NCBI RefSeq assembly: GCF_002811245.1
Contig: NZ_NIVQ01000004.1
Location: forward strand, 167,586 to 231,585
Length of the DNA: 64,000 nt
Direction of reading: 5' to 3'
Origin: Vibrio salilacus
GTDB taxonomy: Bacteria > Pseudomonadota > Gammaproteobacteria > Enterobacterales > Vibrionaceae
Shown in pieces: positions 48,180-57,457 of the stretch. The translations under genes and the position numbers were made by a program. The stretch's first letter is position 1. Each line of letters starts with the position of its first letter. The notes beneath the pieces were generated by a model. That model saw only the letters and a program-made list of their open reading frames with translations, was not told the DNA's origin and did no database searches.

Positions 48180-48672
48180 AGCTCATCCTTTATCTCGAAT
48201 CCTTTACTCGAGTGTATCGTGAAATCAGCGGCTTAGCATCCCTTATCCCGATTCACTGGCGACAATTATTGACTTAATTAAAGATTAAACTGACAGGAAA
48301 AGTGACCGTTTTATCAAATGAGACGTATGCTTACTACTAGGGAAAAGTTTTACAATGGCACAAACTGTGCGTTCTTTTTGTCGTGACATCGTGTTCTCCC
48401 ATTTGATAGTGCAACGAGGTTGTATGTTTGCCAATCAAAAGTTGAAGCAACAAAACAGACTATTGAATGCATAGGGTTCGATCGTGTGGTGTTTGTTAGT
48501 CGACTCTTGTTCATATATTCAGCAAGACACCACATGCATAACTGATGGCTATATTTAATAGCCATTTATCATTTTGTTTAGTTACGTTAAACCTTTACCC
48601 TGCCAGCCGAATCTAATTTCGAATAAATACAATTAACTAATATTTAACACTAAATAAATAAGGTTGGCTCAT
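48180..48672. other. 493-base non-coding region with nested inverted repeats before tcyP
   Basis: No convincing gene. Structures read on the plus strand: GCACA-AAC-TGTGC at 48358-48370 followed by TTCTTTTT; a long-range stem TGTGGTGT/ACACCACA at 48485-48492 and 48527-48534 with ATGCAT at both outer flanks; and ATGGCTAT-N5-ATAGCCAT at 48545-48565 followed by TTATCATTTT, like a terminator. This could be a small RNA or a regulated leader of tcyP; the minus-strand promoter of the cob operon must also lie here. I saw no cobalamin riboswitch signature. Confidence 0.4.
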
Positions 48673-50046
48673 ATGTCAGTGGCTGTTATCGCTTCACTTG
48701 CGATATTTCTTGGCATTCTGGTGTTTCTTTACACACAGCAGAATAAACAGAACTCTTTATCACGTCTCGTTTTACTCGGTTTAGTTTTCGGCAGCTCATT
48801 TGGCTTGGCGCTTCAGCTGGTGTTGGGCGAAGGTCATCCAGCGATTAGCCAAACTCTAGACTGGGTGAATGTGGTTGGCCGTGGCTATGTCGGCTTACTA
48901 AAAATGGTGATCATGCCGTTAGTACTGGTCTCAATGATTGCGGCTGTGGTTAAACTCGAAAAAGGTGGCGCGCTGGGTAAGATCTCTGGACTCACCATTT
49001 CGGTATTATTGGCAACAACAGCCATTTCGGCTCTGATTGGTATTGTCATTACTCAAGCTTTTGGTCTAAGCGCAGAAGGCTTAACGGAAGGCGCACGTGA
49101 GACCGCACGTATGGCTGCACTTGAGAGCCGTGCAGGCAAAGTCAGCGATCTTAGTATTCCACAGATGTTAGTCAGCTTTATTCCTACTAATCCATTTGCC
49201 GATCTGACAGGCGCTCGCTCAACATCGATTATAGCGGTCGTTATCTTTGGTGTGCTAACTGGCATTGCGGCGCGCAAAGTGATGGCAGAGAAGCAAGAGC
49301 TAGAGTCGCCTATCCGCACCTTCGTTGACGCGGCGCAATCTATCGTTATGCGCTTAGTTAAGATGATCATGGCACTGACGCCTTATGGTATTGCCGCACT
49401 GATGGCGAAAGTGGTCGCGACCTCAAGTGCTGCGGATATTCTCAATCTTCTCGGCTTTATCATTGCGTCTTACGTTGCTATTGCGCTTATGTTTGTTGTG
49501 CACGGTATCTTAGTCTCTTTTGTTGGTGTGAGCCCAAAAGAGTATTTCCAGAAGATTTGGCCCGTACTGACGTTTGCGTTCACCTCTCGCAGTTCAGCAG
49601 CGACCATTCCATTAAATGTCGAGGCACAAATCAATCAGTTGCGAGTACCACCGGCGATCGCTAATTTGTCGGCCTCATTTGGCGCCACCATAGGTCAAAA
49701 TGGTTGTGCAGGTATCTATCCGGCAATGTTGGCGGTAATGGTTGCACCATCAGTTGGCATTGATCCTATGGATATCAACTTTATTGTTTCTTTGATTGCC
49801 ATCATTGTTGTCAGCTCATTTGGTATTGCGGGGGTTGGTGGTGGCGCGACGTTTGCCGCGCTGATCGTACTGCCTGCGATGGGATTACCCGTCACCATTG
49901 CCGCGCTGCTTATTTCTATCGAGCCACTGATCGATATGGCGCGCACCGCACTTAATGTATCCGGTGCAATGACCGCAGGTACGATTACGAGTCGCTTGAT
50001 GGGTCAAAAACTCAGCGACGAACAACTCGAAGCACAGCAAGCTTAA
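48673..50046 (+). CDS. tcyP: L-cystine symporter TcyP
   Basis: 457-residue inner membrane transporter of the dicarboxylate/amino acid:cation symporter family. It aligns well from memory with E. coli YdjN/TcyP: the NVVGRGYVGLLKMVIMPLV stretch, SFIPTNPFADLTGA, TFAFTSRSSAATIPLNVEAQ and GATIGQNGCAGIYPAMLAVM. The substrate site GGGATFAALIVLPAMGLP fits cystine carriers. The start at 48673 is preceded by AAGG; an in-frame TTG at 48664 is less likely. Confidence 0.9.
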   Translation: MSVAVIASLAIFLGILVFLYTQQNKQNSLSRLVLLGLVFGSSFGLALQLVLGEGHPAISQTLDWVNVVGRGYVGLLKMVIMPLVLVSMIAAVVKLEKGGALGKISGLTISVLLATTAISALIGIVITQAFGLSAEGLTEGARETARMAALESRAGKVSDLSIPQMLVSFIPTNPFADLTGARSTSIIAVVIFGVLTGIAARKVMAEKQELESPIRTFVDAAQSIVMRLVKMIMALTPYGIAALMAKVVATSSAADILNLLGFIIASYVAIALMFVVHGILVSFVGVSPKEYFQKIWPVLTFAFTSRSSAATIPLNVEAQINQLRVPPAIANLSASFGATIGQNGCAGIYPAMLAVMVAPSVGIDPMDINFIVSLIAIIVVSSFGIAGVGGGATFAALIVLPAMGLPVTIAALLISIEPLIDMARTALNVSGAMTAGTITSRLMGQKLSDEQLEAQQA

Positions 50047-50064
50047 ATCACAAGCACATGGTTC

Positions 50065-50093
50065 AATGGCCGACTGACGTTGGCCATTTTTTT
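50065..50093 (+). terminator. Terminator of tcyP
   Basis: AATGGCC, 10-base loop, GGCCATT and a T run. Confidence 0.8.
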
Positions 50094-50195
50094 ATCTCAT
50101 TATTTTTTATCTAACTTCCACCCAAACCGCGAACAGGTTTGCCTTGTCGAAACAGCAATGGTCTAATACCCAAGTGAATTTCAACCGTTGGTAAA

Positions 50196-51626
50196 ATGAT
50201 AATGCAACAAGAGCAACAACCTACGTTCTTCTTTTTTGATTACGAAACGTGGGGAACAAGCCCTGCCAAAGATCGCCCTTGTCAATTTGCTGGCGTGCGC
50301 ACCGATATGGACTTTAATATCATTGGCGAGCCTCTTGTTATCTATTGCCAACCGCCTGCAGACTACTTACCGTCCCCAGAAGCGGCTCTGATTACTGGTA
50401 TTACACCACAAACGGCAGAGACCCAAGGCCTTATCGAGCCAGAATTTATCGGCAAAATCCATCAACAACTTGCCACGCCTAACACCATTAGCCTTGGCTA
50501 CAATAGTATTCGTTTTGATGATGAAGTAACCCGCTATACCTGCTATCGCAATTTTATCGACCCATACGCATGGAGTTGGAAAAATGGCAATTCACGCTGG
50601 GATTTACTTGATGTGATGCGTGCTTGTTACGCACTGCGGCCTGAAGGCATTAATTGGCCAGAAAACGACGAGGGATTTATTAGCTTCAAGCTTGAACATC
50701 TCTCGGTTGCCAACGGCATTGAACACGCCAACGCTCACGACGCGATGGCCGATGTGGTCGCCACGATTGAAATGGCTAAAAAAGTCAAAGCCGCACAACC
50801 TAAACTGTTCGACTATTTCTTGAGCATGCGTCACAAGCGTAAACTCAACGAGCTTATCGATATCGTTAATATGACCCCATTAATGCACGTATCAGGCATG
50901 CTGGGGAAAGAGTGTCGTTACACCAGTTGGATCGTCCCCGTTGCTTGGCATCCAACCAACCAAAACGCCGTCATTTGTGTTGACCTAGCCAAAGATCCGC
51001 AAGCCTTGCTCGATCTAGACGTCGAATCGCTCAATCAACGCTTATATACCAAGCGCTCTGAACTTGGTCCAGATGAATTGCCGGTTCCTGTCAAGCTAGT
51101 GCATTTAAATAAATGCCCGATTTTAGCACCCGCCAAAACATTAACCGCTGAAAATGCCGCAGCCATTGGCATTGATCGAGCAAAATGTTTAGAGAATCTC
51201 GCTCGTTTACGTCAACATCCAGAAATTCGTGAAAAACTCATCGGTGTTTACACGATTGAGCGTGAATACGAGAAAAGTACTGATGTCGATACTCAACTTT
51301 ATGACGGTTTCTTCTCTCCGGCTGATAAAGCGGCCATGGATATTATTCGTGAAACCGATCCTAATCATTTAGCGGCTTTGGATATCAGCTTTAACGATCC
51401 TCGCATTAAACCCCTGTTGTTTCGCTATCGTGCTCGCCATTACCCTTGGACATTGGATGAAGCAGAGCAACAACGTTGGGCGAACCACTGCCGTGACTAC
51501 TTCGAAAGCCGTATTGAACAGTACATGCTGAATTTAGAAAACTTAGTTCACGAACATGAGAGTGACACAAGTAAGATGGCTATTTTAAAATCCATCTACC
51601 AATATGTAGAAAAACGAGTATCCTAG
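50196..51626 (+). CDS. sbcB: Exodeoxyribonuclease I (SbcB)
   Basis: 476-residue 3'-5' single-strand DNA exonuclease used in recombination and mismatch repair. DEDDh residues appear in FFFDYETWG (D, E), in the LGYNSIRFDDEV segment, and in NAHDAMADVVAT; the SH3-like domain follows, with the C-terminal helical domain ending NLVHEHESDTSK. ATG at 50196 or the second ATG at 50202 may start it. Confidence 0.94.
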   Translation: MIMQQEQQPTFFFFDYETWGTSPAKDRPCQFAGVRTDMDFNIIGEPLVIYCQPPADYLPSPEAALITGITPQTAETQGLIEPEFIGKIHQQLATPNTISLGYNSIRFDDEVTRYTCYRNFIDPYAWSWKNGNSRWDLLDVMRACYALRPEGINWPENDEGFISFKLEHLSVANGIEHANAHDAMADVVATIEMAKKVKAAQPKLFDYFLSMRHKRKLNELIDIVNMTPLMHVSGMLGKECRYTSWIVPVAWHPTNQNAVICVDLAKDPQALLDLDVESLNQRLYTKRSELGPDELPVPVKLVHLNKCPILAPAKTLTAENAAAIGIDRAKCLENLARLRQHPEIREKLIGVYTIEREYEKSTDVDTQLYDGFFSPADKAAMDIIRETDPNHLAALDISFNDPRIKPLLFRYRARHYPWTLDEAEQQRWANHCRDYFESRIEQYMLNLENLVHEHESDTSKMAILKSIYQYVEKRVS

Positions 51627-51802
51627 ATATTTCTTAGTACTAAGTCCTGCACCCTACTGCAAATCCTGACGACCGCAACGAAATCAATTATTAGGCGTTA
51701 GGTAATTGATAAATAAAAGCTTTGGCGCTATACGTCAAAGCTTGCACCTGTTTAAATAAACGCTTATTTAGACGGGTAATAGACGTTGGACGATAATATA
51801 CT

Positions 51803-52168
51803 ATGACCAAAACCGTGCTTCAGTATGCTGTTTCTATGGCGCTGATATTTTTATGCCTTGTTGCTGGCATCAATATTCAACACTTACTCGACACCGCTAT
51901 CCCCGGCAGTATTATCGGTATGTTGATCTTATTTGGTCTAATGGCAAGTGGCTTAGTGCGACCTGACTGGGTAAGACCTAGCGCGACGCTATTTATTCGA
52001 TATATGGTGCTGCTTTTTGTTCCGATCAGCGTAGGGTTGATGGAGCACTCTAATATGTTGTTAGCCAACGCTTGGCCAATTTTAGCCAGTGCCGTTGGTG
52101 GTACTGTGATTGTCTTGGTGCTGTTGGGCTTAATGCTCGACCGGATATTGAAAGGAGGGCAGCAATAA
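51803..52168 (+). CDS. lrgA: LrgA/CidA family holin-like protein
   Basis: 121-residue membrane protein with four spans; GIMINI-like [20 protein letters not shown] and [15 protein letters not shown] match CidA/LrgA. These proteins resemble holins or act as small-molecule (pyruvate-type) carriers with LrgB. In the 176 bases upstream two inverted repeats stand in a row: ATCAATTA/TAATTGAT (51683-51710) and AAGCTTTG/CAAAGCTT (51717-51743), either terminators for sbcB or control sites for this operon. Confidence 0.88.
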   Translation: MTKTVLQYAVSMALIFLCLVAGINIQHLLDTAIPGSIIGMLILFGLMASGLVRPDWVRPSATLFIRYMVLLFVPISVGLMEHSNMLLANAWPILASAVGGTVIVLVLLGLMLDRILKGGQQ

Positions 52169-52845
52169 TGTGGCTACTTATTACTATTGTTGTCTTTTTT
52201 GCTTCACGTTGGTTATGCAAGCAATTCAAAAGCCCCTTCATGAATCCACTGTTGATTAGCCTTGGCGTATTGATCCCAATACTGACCTATTTCAAGATAC
52301 CTTTTGAGACCTACTACTCGGATAACACTTGGATTAACTATCTACTGCAACCCGCTGTCGTGGCACTTGCTTTTCCCCTTTATGAACAACTCCCACAGAT
52401 CCGTGCGAACTGGCGTATTATCATGTTGGCGTGTGGTGTTGGTAGTGTCATGTCGATGCTAAGCGCCAGTATGATTGCGGTCTATATGCAGGCTGATTTA
52501 AGCTTGATTGCCAGTTTACTCGGCAAATCGGTCACGACACCGATTGCAATGGAAGTCTCTAGCCACTTAGGTGGAGAACCTGCGATTGCGGCAATATTGG
52601 TACTGATCGTCGGTCTATTTGGCGCGATCATGGCCTACCCAATCTACAACGTCTTAAATATTACTCACCCGATTGCCAGAGGATTAACCATGGGCACGGT
52701 CTCTCATGCTCTGGGAACCGCAACGTGCGCAGAGAAAGATCCTCAAGATGCCGCGTTCAGTTCTTTGGCGCTGGTGGTATGTGGTGTGATTACCTCAATA
52801 CTTGCCCCATCTTTCTTCTCTTTAGCACTTTGGATTTCAGCTTAA
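52168..52845 (+). CDS. lrgB: LrgB/CidB family membrane protein
   Basis: 225-residue membrane protein of the LrgB family, with NPLLISLGVLIPILTYF near the start and KSVTTPIAMEVSSHLGG and SHALGTATCAEKDPQDAAFS as conserved motifs. The frame opens earlier, but the ATG at 52168 overlaps the lrgA stop (TAATG) and has AGGAGGG at 9 bases, so it is the start. It works with LrgA. Confidence 0.9.
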   Translation: MWLLITIVVFFASRWLCKQFKSPFMNPLLISLGVLIPILTYFKIPFETYYSDNTWINYLLQPAVVALAFPLYEQLPQIRANWRIIMLACGVGSVMSMLSASMIAVYMQADLSLIASLLGKSVTTPIAMEVSSHLGGEPAIAAILVLIVGLFGAIMAYPIYNVLNITHPIARGLTMGTVSHALGTATCAEKDPQDAAFSSLALVVCGVITSILAPSFFSLALWISA

Positions 52846-52853
52846 GTCCGTTT

Positions 52854-52872
52854 GAGCCACCCTGCGTGGCTC
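52854..52872 (+). terminator. Hairpin after lrgB
   Basis: GAGCCAC, loop CCTGC, GTGGCTC; perfect 7-bp stem 8 bases after the stop but without T tract. Confidence 0.45.
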
Positions 52873-52910
52873 GTCACGCTCAGTGATGTACTTTTGTAAT
52901 CGTTATCATG

Positions 52911-52976
52911 TGTGAGCTCACTCTAATTATGTAACAAACATTCAAATTGCATTCATTGTTGTGATCTGCATCTCTG
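52911..52976 (+). promoter_or_regulatory. CRP/CytR-like control region of cdd
   Basis: Two CRP half-site clusters, TGTGAGCTCACTCT (within it GTGAGCTCAC, a perfect palindrome at 52912-52921) and TGTGATCTGCATCTCT from 52960, are 49 bases apart, close to the spacing of tandem CRP sites at CytR-regulated promoters of E. coli. ATTGCATT at 52947-52954 lies between, one base from the CytR octamer GTTGCATT. Confidence 0.5.
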
Positions 52977-53079
52977 CTTTAATCTTCTCGTTACATAAAA
53001 TGAAATACCAGTATCGGGGTTTAAATCCAATTAAAGGTATAGACTCTAGATATCCATTATGCAGATTAAAGGATTCACT

Positions 53080-53967
53080 ATGAGAAGCCGCATTGAACAG
53101 GCGCTATCTGAAGTGCCGAAAAACGTCGCTGATTTTCTATCACCCATTATTCTTGCTGACGATTTTGACGCGACCTTATCTTCAGAGCAATTTGAGCAAC
53201 TACTCACAATATCTGGCTTAGAAGACGTTTATCTTCGTGTTGCATTATTGCCATTTGCGGCGGCTTATTCTTATGCCCCACTATCAAACTTTTATGTTGG
53301 CGCCATTGTTCGTGGCCTCTCCGGCAAACTCTATTTTGGTGCCAATGTTGAATTTTTGGGCGTGCAGTTGGGTCAAACCGTACATGCGGAACAATCAGCT
53401 ATCAGCCACGCTTGGATGAAGGGCGAACAGGGTGTTAAAGACATCACGATTAACTTTAGCCCTTGTGGCCACTGCCGCCAATTCATGAACGAGCTATCGA
53501 CCGCCGATCAGCTTGAAATACAACTGCCACAACGCGATGGTAAAAAGCTGCAAGCGTATTTACCTGAGTCATTTGGTCCGGCAGATCTCGGTATCAAATC
53601 CGCTCTGATGGCGCAGGTTGATCATGGTAAACACAGTGACGATCAAGACGAGCTTATTCAGTTAGCGCTTGCTGCACTTAACCGTAGTCATGCGCCTTAT
53701 ACCCATAACTTAAGTGGCGTAGCGTTAAAAATGCGCGATGGCAAAGTATATCAAGGCGCATACGCTGAAAACGCCGCGTTCAACCCAAGTTTACCTCCGC
53801 TACAAGTGGCCTTAATTCAACTTTTGCTCGATCGTCAAACCCTTGAGGATATCGAGTCAGCGGCACTAGTAGAAGTTGCCGAAGGTACCATCAGTCACTT
53901 GGCAACCACCCAATCAACATTGGAAGCCCTTAATCCCGATATTCCCATGTCATACCTAGAAATTTAA
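53080..53967 (+). CDS. cdd: Cytidine deaminase (E. coli-type, two-domain)
   Basis: 295-residue enzyme that deaminates cytidine and deoxycytidine. Catalytic zinc site: [12 protein letters not shown] (His, Glu) and [12 protein letters not shown] (two Cys). The second, degenerate domain begins at about residue 190 ([18 protein letters not shown]). The start at 53080 has AAAGGA 6 bases upstream and fits the family length; a longer frame to 53059 exists. Confidence 0.95.
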   Translation: MRSRIEQALSEVPKNVADFLSPIILADDFDATLSSEQFEQLLTISGLEDVYLRVALLPFAAAYSYAPLSNFYVGAIVRGLSGKLYFGANVEFLGVQLGQTVHAEQSAISHAWMKGEQGVKDITINFSPCGHCRQFMNELSTADQLEIQLPQRDGKKLQAYLPESFGPADLGIKSALMAQVDHGKHSDDQDELIQLALAALNRSHAPYTHNLSGVALKMRDGKVYQGAYAENAAFNPSLPPLQVALIQLLLDRQTLEDIESAALVEVAEGTISHLATTQSTLEALNPDIPMSYLEI

Positions 53968-53987
53968 ACGATCAGTTTTAACATCAG

Positions 53988-54012
53988 AGGCGCTCAAACG
54001 AGCGCCTTTGTC
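53988..54012 (+). terminator. Terminator of cdd
   Basis: AGGCGCTC, loop AAAC, GAGCGCCT then TTGTCAT; 20 bases after the stop codon. Confidence 0.8.
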
Positions 54013-54061
54013 ATATGATAAACATCATTGGTTTATACCCAAAAAAACCAATGACATCAAA

Positions 54062-54077
54062 AAGCAAACGTTTGCTT
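54062..54077 (+). promoter_or_regulatory. PurR operator upstream of purT
   Basis: AAGCAAACGTTTGCTT, a perfect palindrome that matches the PurR core GCAAACGTTTGC; it lies 63 bases before the purT ATG. Confidence 0.85.
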
Positions 54078-54139
54078 TTTGGTTGATATTCAGTATCATT
54101 CTCTTCAGTTTCTATTCCTTTAAGATGATAGGGTTAACA

Positions 54140-55315
54140 ATGTTTGGTACCGCAACAGCAAGTCAAGCTACACGTGTTTTACTATTGGGCTCGGGTGAAT
54201 TGGGTAAAGAGGTCGCGATTGAGTGTCAACGTCTTGGCCTTGAAGTGATTGCTTGTGATCGTTATGAAAACGCCCCCGCTATGCAAGTTGCTCACCGTAG
54301 CTACACTCTTGATATGCTTGATGGTGACGCTCTGCAAGCCATCATTGATAAAGAGCAACCAGACTATGTCGTGCCTGAAATCGAAGCCATCGCCACAGAT
54401 AAACTGGTTGAGCTGGAGGCGAAAGGTGTCAACATCGTCCCAACTGCGAAAGCGACCAAACTGACGATGAACCGTGAAGGCATTCGTCGCCTCGCGGCTG
54501 AAGAGCTCGGCCTTAATACATCGGTGTATCGCTTTGCTGACAACTACCCAGAGTTTCGCGCTGCTGTCGAAACCGTAGGTATGCCTTGTGTGTGTAAACC
54601 CGTGATGAGTTCGTCAGGCAAAGGGCAAAGCGTAATCAAATGCACCGACGACATTGAAAAAGCATGGAATTATGCCCAACAAGGTGGCCGCACTGGTGCC
54701 GGACGCGTTATTATTGAAGGCTTTATTGATTTTGACTACGAAATTACCCTACTGACTGTACGTGCCGTTGATGGCGTTCATTACTGCGCGCCGATTGGCC
54801 ATCGTCAAGAAGATGGCGACTATCGTGAATCTTGGCAGCCACAAGTGATGTCTGATATCGCGCTCAGAGCCGCTCAAGATGCCGCAGGTAAAGTGGTGAA
54901 TGCTTTGGGTGGATACGGAATTTTTGGCGTTGAGCTGTTTGTCAAAGGTGACAGCGTGATCTTTAATGAGGTCTCTCCGCGTCCACACGATACTGGCTTG
55001 GTGACTTTGCTTTCTCAAGACAGTTCAGAGTTTGCGCTTCATGTTCGCGCGTTTACTGGTCTACCGATTTCGGCCATAACTCAGTATGGGCCATCTGCAT
55101 CAGCGGTTATTCTTGGCCAAGGTACTTCAAACAACATACAATTTGACGGCCTCGATAAAGCCCTAGCGGCGCCACAAACCCAGTTGCGTTTATTTGCTAA
55201 ACCTGACATTGATGGTCGCCGCCGTTTAGGTGTCGCAATCACTCGCCGAGACACTGTAGAACAAGCCGTTGAAGATGCTGTCACTAGCGCCGCTCAGATT
55301 AAAATCATCTATTAA
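54140..55315 (+). CDS. purT: Formate-dependent GAR transformylase PurT
   Basis: 391-residue ATP-grasp enzyme that makes formylglycinamide ribonucleotide from GAR, formate and ATP. N-terminal [20 protein letters not shown], central [11 protein letters not shown] nucleotide loop and [14 protein letters not shown] are typical. The frame opens 44 codons earlier (from 54008), but that extension crosses the PurR box and is not in the family; GATAGGG precedes the ATG at 54140. Confidence 0.95.
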   Translation: MFGTATASQATRVLLLGSGELGKEVAIECQRLGLEVIACDRYENAPAMQVAHRSYTLDMLDGDALQAIIDKEQPDYVVPEIEAIATDKLVELEAKGVNIVPTAKATKLTMNREGIRRLAAEELGLNTSVYRFADNYPEFRAAVETVGMPCVCKPVMSSSGKGQSVIKCTDDIEKAWNYAQQGGRTGAGRVIIEGFIDFDYEITLLTVRAVDGVHYCAPIGHRQEDGDYRESWQPQVMSDIALRAAQDAAGKVVNALGGYGIFGVELFVKGDSVIFNEVSPRPHDTGLVTLLSQDSSEFALHVRAFTGLPISAITQYGPSASAVILGQGTSNNIQFDGLDKALAAPQTQLRLFAKPDIDGRRRLGVAITRRDTVEQAVEDAVTSAAQIKIIY

Positions 55316-55331
55316 TTGACCCAAAGACACG

Positions 55332-55363
55332 AAAAGGCTTGGTTCGAGACCAAGCCTTTTTCT
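55332..55363. terminator. Bidirectional terminator between purT and tpm
   Basis: AAAAGGCTTGGT, loop TCGAG, ACCAAGCCTTTT and T run; serves the two convergent genes. Confidence 0.88.
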
Positions 55364-55389
55364 ATCTATTCCACTTTGACCAACAACGA

Positions 55390-56040
55390 CTAGTTACTTT
55401 CTAACAAATAGACTTCTTCAGCAAATCGAGACAGACCTTTGTTGGCAATTTTAGGGTGATTATCATTCGCCTCATCACGATAAAGCTTGGTTATTTTAAA
55501 TTCAGGATACAATGCGTGAATTTCTTGCTCTGCCACTGAGAACGGTGGCCCTGCCATTTCGTGTTGCGGATAATCTAAGCTAACCAGCAAAATACGCCCA
55601 CCAGGATTCAGTAATGACTTAATTCTATTGGCATAATCAACTCGCATCTCGGGTGGCAGCGCCACCAACGATGCTCGATCATAAACAATATCGACTGGTT
55701 TTATTGGCGCGGTAAACAAGTCTCCGGTGTAAATCGATAGTTCATCGAATTGAAACAGCTCATGCTGACCATTAATCGGCATCACCATCGGAGTATAAAA
55801 ATGCTCTGCAAAAAAAGCTCGAACGGCAATATTACTCAGCTCGACACCTTGAACGTCGCCATGCTTGGCGGCAAGCCAAACTAAATCCTCCGATTTACCA
55901 CATAAAGGGACAAAGACTTTATCCTGATAGTCAGGTTTTGTATTGGGCCAATACTTTACCAATAAGGGATTGACATCGTCTAAATGAAAACCAAGTTGGT
56001 TCTCTGCCCACTTGTTGTGCCAAAATTCTGGGTCTCTCAT
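55390..56040 (-). CDS. tpm: Thiopurine S-methyltransferase-family protein
   Basis: 216-residue SAM-dependent methyltransferase. [19 protein letters not shown] at the N-terminus, [19 protein letters not shown] (SAM loop) and [18 protein letters not shown] are the signatures of bacterial TPMT, which in bacteria also detoxifies selenium and tellurium oxyanions. The true substrate is unknown. The 326 bases upstream of it (56041-56366) carry no gene; a direct repeat AAGGCTCAAAGT/AAGGTTCAAAGT is seen near 56222-56254. Confidence 0.92.
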   Translation of the reverse strand: MRDPEFWHNKWAENQLGFHLDDVNPLLVKYWPNTKPDYQDKVFVPLCGKSEDLVWLAAKHGDVQGVELSNIAVRAFFAEHFYTPMVMPINGQHELFQFDELSIYTGDLFTAPIKPVDIVYDRASLVALPPEMRVDYANRIKSLLNPGGRILLVSLDYPQHEMAGPPFSVAEQEIHALYPEFKITKLYRDEANDNHPKIANKGLSRFAEEVYLLESN

Positions 56041-56366
56041 CTTTTTCTCGGTTACTGGCTTTAATCACTCCTAGCCTAGCGGAATCTCATGCGTCTGGGT
56101 ATCCCCGATTGCTTTTCTGTTATTCAGATTACGTTCATCTAAATACGATATATTCAGTAACACATCGCTGTTGAACCTAAATCTTGGCCGTAACTCTAAC
56201 TGAATGATAACAAAATGAGATAAGGCTCAAAGTTTTTAATCAAGGTTCAAAGTGAGGATTGGTAAAGCGAAATAAAAGCCCCATTTATTAATCAGAGATA
56301 AGTAGCGCAAGCGGTAGACCTTTGTTTGACCCCTTTTAGCCCAGCCTACATATCTAAGGAGAGTGC

Positions 56367-57140
56367 ATGAGTCTATTCTTGCGTACCACGGCGTTAATGC
56401 TTTTGATGCTCAGCCGAGCCCCTGCATTTGCCGCTATTCCGACGGCTCCCGATGAGCAACAAAATCATCCGACTAACCAAAACCAAGTCTGCTCACAAGC
56501 GTTCAAACATAACTTGAGCGGCCTGTATGGCATCCAGTCTATGCCGACTTTGCCTCTTCAGCCTTATAGTGATTTTGACATCCTTTATAGTAAAGCCCAC
56601 CAGGCTCAAGCCGAACTAGAAACCTTGTGTAAAAGTACTGCTCTCTTGACTGATACCACCGCCTATTTTGCTGGCATCAAAGCATCTCAGCGCGCCAAAG
56701 ACAAGATTGCTCATGAATTGAACGGTCAAGTGGAACGCATCACTGACCTTGCTCGTGCCACGATTGTCGCTGATGATATCGAAAGTCTGATGTCTGTTTA
56801 CGAAGTATTAAACCGCGAAACCACGGTCGTTAAAGCGAAAAACCGTTTTAAAAAACCCGCAGCCTCTGGCTATCGCGATTTAAATCTCCTAGTCAAATTA
56901 CCTAAAACTGGTTTAATTGCAGAAATACAACTCCACCTCAAAGCTATTGCTGATGTTAAAAGCGGCCCTGAACACGACATTTATGAGAACGTACAAAAAA
57001 TTGAGCGCCAAGCCGCACGTGAAAACCGTGAATTGAATGACGTTGAAGTTGCACAAATTCGCTCAATGCGCCGTGAATCTGAAGCCCTGTACCAAAATGC
57101 TTGGCAGCCTTATATCACAACGCATCTCTCTGCCGCATAA
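56367..57140 (+). CDS. relV: Small alarmone synthetase RelV with apparent signal peptide
   Basis: 257-residue RelA/SpoT synthetase-domain protein; no HD hydrolase domain. The synthetase core spans about residues 70-220: IKASQRAKDKI (pyrophosphate binding), ITDLARATIVAD with the metal-site Asp127 and Arg130, SGYRDLNLLVKL (base stacking) and AEIQLHLKAI with the catalytic Glu186. In V. cholerae RelV is an established (p)ppGpp synthetase, and the neighbour order agrees. Oddly, residues 1-22 form a textbook Sec signal (basic R6, hydrophobic TTALMLLML, AFA|A at 20-23), and there are only two cysteines, C42 and C88. Either the protein leaves the cytoplasm or the N-terminus has another job. Ribosome site AAGGAGAG, 5 bases before ATG. 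Confidence 0.85.
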   Translation: MSLFLRTTALMLLMLSRAPAFAAIPTAPDEQQNHPTNQNQVCSQAFKHNLSGLYGIQSMPTLPLQPYSDFDILYSKAHQAQAELETLCKSTALLTDTTAYFAGIKASQRAKDKIAHELNGQVERITDLARATIVADDIESLMSVYEVLNRETTVVKAKNRFKKPAASGYRDLNLLVKLPKTGLIAEIQLHLKAIADVKSGPEHDIYENVQKIERQAARENRELNDVEVAQIRSMRRESEALYQNAWQPYITTHLSAA

Positions 57141-57457
57141 CGATTTTCTGTGCATACCTAAGCCTAGGTAGCTGGTTTTTCGATGCCTGTTGACCACAGT
57201 GAAGTTTACTAATCAGGTGCCGTGTCGAATATCTGGGCAGTCAAGGAGCAATATGATAAGGAATTGAGTTAGAAGGCTTTCTCAGCGAAAAAAACAGCGA
57301 CTGATCGCCCTAGATACTTAATCAAAGGCTAACTTCTGCTAGGCAATGTATTAAACGTAAAAGGTTGTGACATAGTCTCACGATTAAATCAGATGGCTTG
57401 CATTATCGCGGTAAATGTATAACCATTTGTATAGTCAATTTAATACACGATAAGAAT
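57141..57457. other. 317-base intergenic region between relV and hutC
   Basis: No gene seen. At 57416-57433 TGTATAACCATTTGTATA contains two TGTATA half-sites 12 bases apart, 24-42 bases before the hutC start, perhaps an autoregulatory HutC site. Confidence 0.4.

Noticed and set aside
48350..48565. 71-codon minus-strand ORF starting in the ATGGCTAT hairpin
   Set aside because: No ribosome site, no family resemblance, and it covers the structured non-coding sequence before tcyP.
47568..48672. Cobalamin riboswitch before the cob operon, or before btuC at 41465-41555
   Set aside because: I looked for the B12-box consensus and its complement in both leaders and did not recognise it; a covariance-model search would settle this.
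54008..54139. 44-residue hydrophobic N-terminal extension of PurT, resembling a membrane segment
   Set aside because: The extension spans the PurR operator and the family starts at the inner ATG, which has its own ribosome site.
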